64,000 nt of DNA from Thermoactinomycetaceae bacterium (GTDB lineage: Bacteria > Bacillota > Bacilli > Thermoactinomycetales > Thermoactinomycetaceae). Below, one piece after another: positions 62,716-64,000 of the stretch; positions within the stretch are counted from its first letter, which is position 1; each line of letters begins with the position of its first letter. Position numbers and translations under genes: made by a program. The notes under the pieces are model-generated. The model made no database searches and was not told the origin of the DNA. It saw only the letters and a program-made list of their open reading frames with translations. The stretch spans positions 1-64,000 of the forward strand of contig JANWIG010000006.1 in assembly GCA_025449975.1 (NCBI GenBank), written 5' to 3'.

Positions 62716-63639
62716 ATGAGTATTCAATGGTTTCCAGGGCATATGGCGAAAGCGCGACGCCAAGTGTCTGAGAAGTTAAAACTGGTCGATATCGTTTTTG
62801 AGTTGTTGGATGCGCGACTCCCTTTATCTAGCCGCAATCCAATTATGGATGATGTATTAAAAAATAAACCCCGCCTCATTCTTCTAACCAAAAGTGATTT
62901 AGCGGACGAAGAAGTGAATAAAGAATGGGTGCAGTATTTCCGTAAGCAAGGAATTCGTGTTTTACTAATCGATGCGCAAGCAGGAAAGGGCATTGGTCAG
63001 ATCCAGCGAATAAGTGAACAAGTACTGCAAGATCTTTTTACTCAGCGGAAACAAAAAGGAATTCGGTTAAGACGAATTCGCGCGATGGTCGTCGGGATTC
63101 CCAATGTGGGAAAATCGTCATTGATCAACCGGCTCGCCAGACGGAATGCGGCCAAAACAGCGGATCGCCCTGGGGTGACCCGAGTGCAACAATGGATTCG
63201 TGTCGGACAAACTTTGGAGTTATTGGATACACCAGGAATTCTATGGCCTAAATTTGATGATCCGCAAATTGGATTGCGTTTAGCTGTAAGTGGAGCGATC
63301 AAAGAAGATATTTTGCCACTCGATGATGTCGCCCTATATGCTTTAGACTATTTGGCGAAGCGCTATCCACATGCTCTGCAAAAACGTTATCAACTGAAGG
63401 ATATAAACCGTCCTCCTCTAGAAATGATGGAGGAGATCGGAAAAAGGCGAGGTTGTTTGGCACGGGGGGGAGAAATCAACTATGAAAAAGTGATCGATAT
63501 CCTTTTGCATGATATTCGTTCTGGCAAATTGGGACGCCTTTCTTTTGAATGGCCAATCGATTGGGAGGAGACGGAAGAAGAGCATGTTCAAACAGATGAC
63601 CGTTCAACAGATCAAAGCATGGATCAGCGAGCAGACTGA
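62716..63639 (+). CDS. rbgA: Ribosome biogenesis GTPase RbgA (YlqF)
   Basis: [37 protein letters not shown]. Confidence 0.95.
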   Translation: MSIQWFPGHMAKARRQVSEKLKLVDIVFELLDARLPLSSRNPIMDDVLKNKPRLILLTKSDLADEEVNKEWVQYFRKQGIRVLLIDAQAGKGIGQIQRISEQVLQDLFTQRKQKGIRLRRIRAMVVGIPNVGKSSLINRLARRNAAKTADRPGVTRVQQWIRVGQTLELLDTPGILWPKFDDPQIGLRLAVSGAIKEDILPLDDVALYALDYLAKRYPHALQKRYQLKDINRPPLEMMEEIGKRRGCLARGGEINYEKVIDILLHDIRSGKLGRLSFEWPIDWEETEEEHVQTDDRSTDQSMDQRAD

Positions 63640-64000
63640 ACTATCGGAGGAAATCTTGGGGCAGTTACAGGCGGATGAACGAGTAGGTGTCCAAAGACTG
63701 CTCCGCGCTTATCAGCGGCAGCAATTGCGCAAGCAGCAAGAGCAAGAAAGACTAGAAAAGATGTGGAAATATGAAAAAATCGGTTGGGAACAAGGCTTTC
63801 AGGCGATAGCGGGGATCGATGAGGCCGGACGTGGACCATTGGCGGGTCCTGTGGTTGCTGCGGCTGTCATCTTGCCGCCCGATTTTGATGCGACGGGGTT
63901 GGATGACTCCAAACGTTTATCGAGCCGCGAACGGGAAGAGCTACGGGAGCGGATTGAGAAAGAAGCGGTAGCTGTCGGAATCGGAATGGTCGATGTCGCT
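63584..64000 (+). CDS. rnhB: Ribonuclease HII (3' end outside window)
   Basis: Reading [13 protein letters not shown]...[25 protein letters not shown]...[15 protein letters not shown]; continues past window end. Confidence 0.93.
   Translation, partial: MFKQMTVQQIKAWISEQTELSEEILGQLQADERVGVQRLLRAYQRQQLRKQQEQERLEKMWKYEKIGWEQGFQAIAGIDEAGRGPLAGPVVAAAVILPPDFDATGLDDSKRLSSREREELRERIEKEAVAVGIGMVDVA

Overview
The window is a Gram-positive, spore-former chromosome segment with no rRNA, tRNA, CRISPR, phage or transposase seen. Gene content and order follow the Bacillus yloC-to-rnhB region: a MATE/SpoVB-like flippase (partial), yicC-remA-gmk-rpoZ-coaBC-priA-def-fmt-rsmB, a gerA/gerB/gerC-type germinant receptor operon, rlmN-prpC-prkC-rsgA-rpe-thiN, spoVM (27 aa, missing from the ORF track), rpmB, asp23/yloU-fakA-degV-recG, a CsoR/CstR-like repressor, nat, rsmD-coaD-ylbJ-patatin-ylbL-yceD-rpmF-fapR-plsX-fabHDG-acpP-fabF-rnc, then smc-ftsY-ylxM-ffh-rpsP-khpA-rimM-trmD-rplS-lepB-rbgA-rnhB. 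About 11.5 kb of accessory genes sits between rnc and smc: an EamA transporter, a hypothetical protein, a pseudokinase plus coiled-coil protein, csaA, and three paralogous proteins with a degenerate J-like N-terminus and Sel1 repeats (one with about 31 repeats). The main hunt result is a recurring 5'UTR design. In spoVM, asp23/yloU, the csoR-like gene and ffh, a good Shine-Dalgarno lies 46-155 nt upstream of the homology-supported start codon, with no usable SD next to the start. The intervening segment folds into a stem whose removal from the path leaves SD-to-start spacing of about 7-12 nt. I propose hairpin-bridged (split) ribosome binding sites; ffh and csoR share similar stem termini. I also report several unannotated structured-RNA candidates and small ORFs. 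All calls were made by eye from sequence; nothing was searched or folded computationally.
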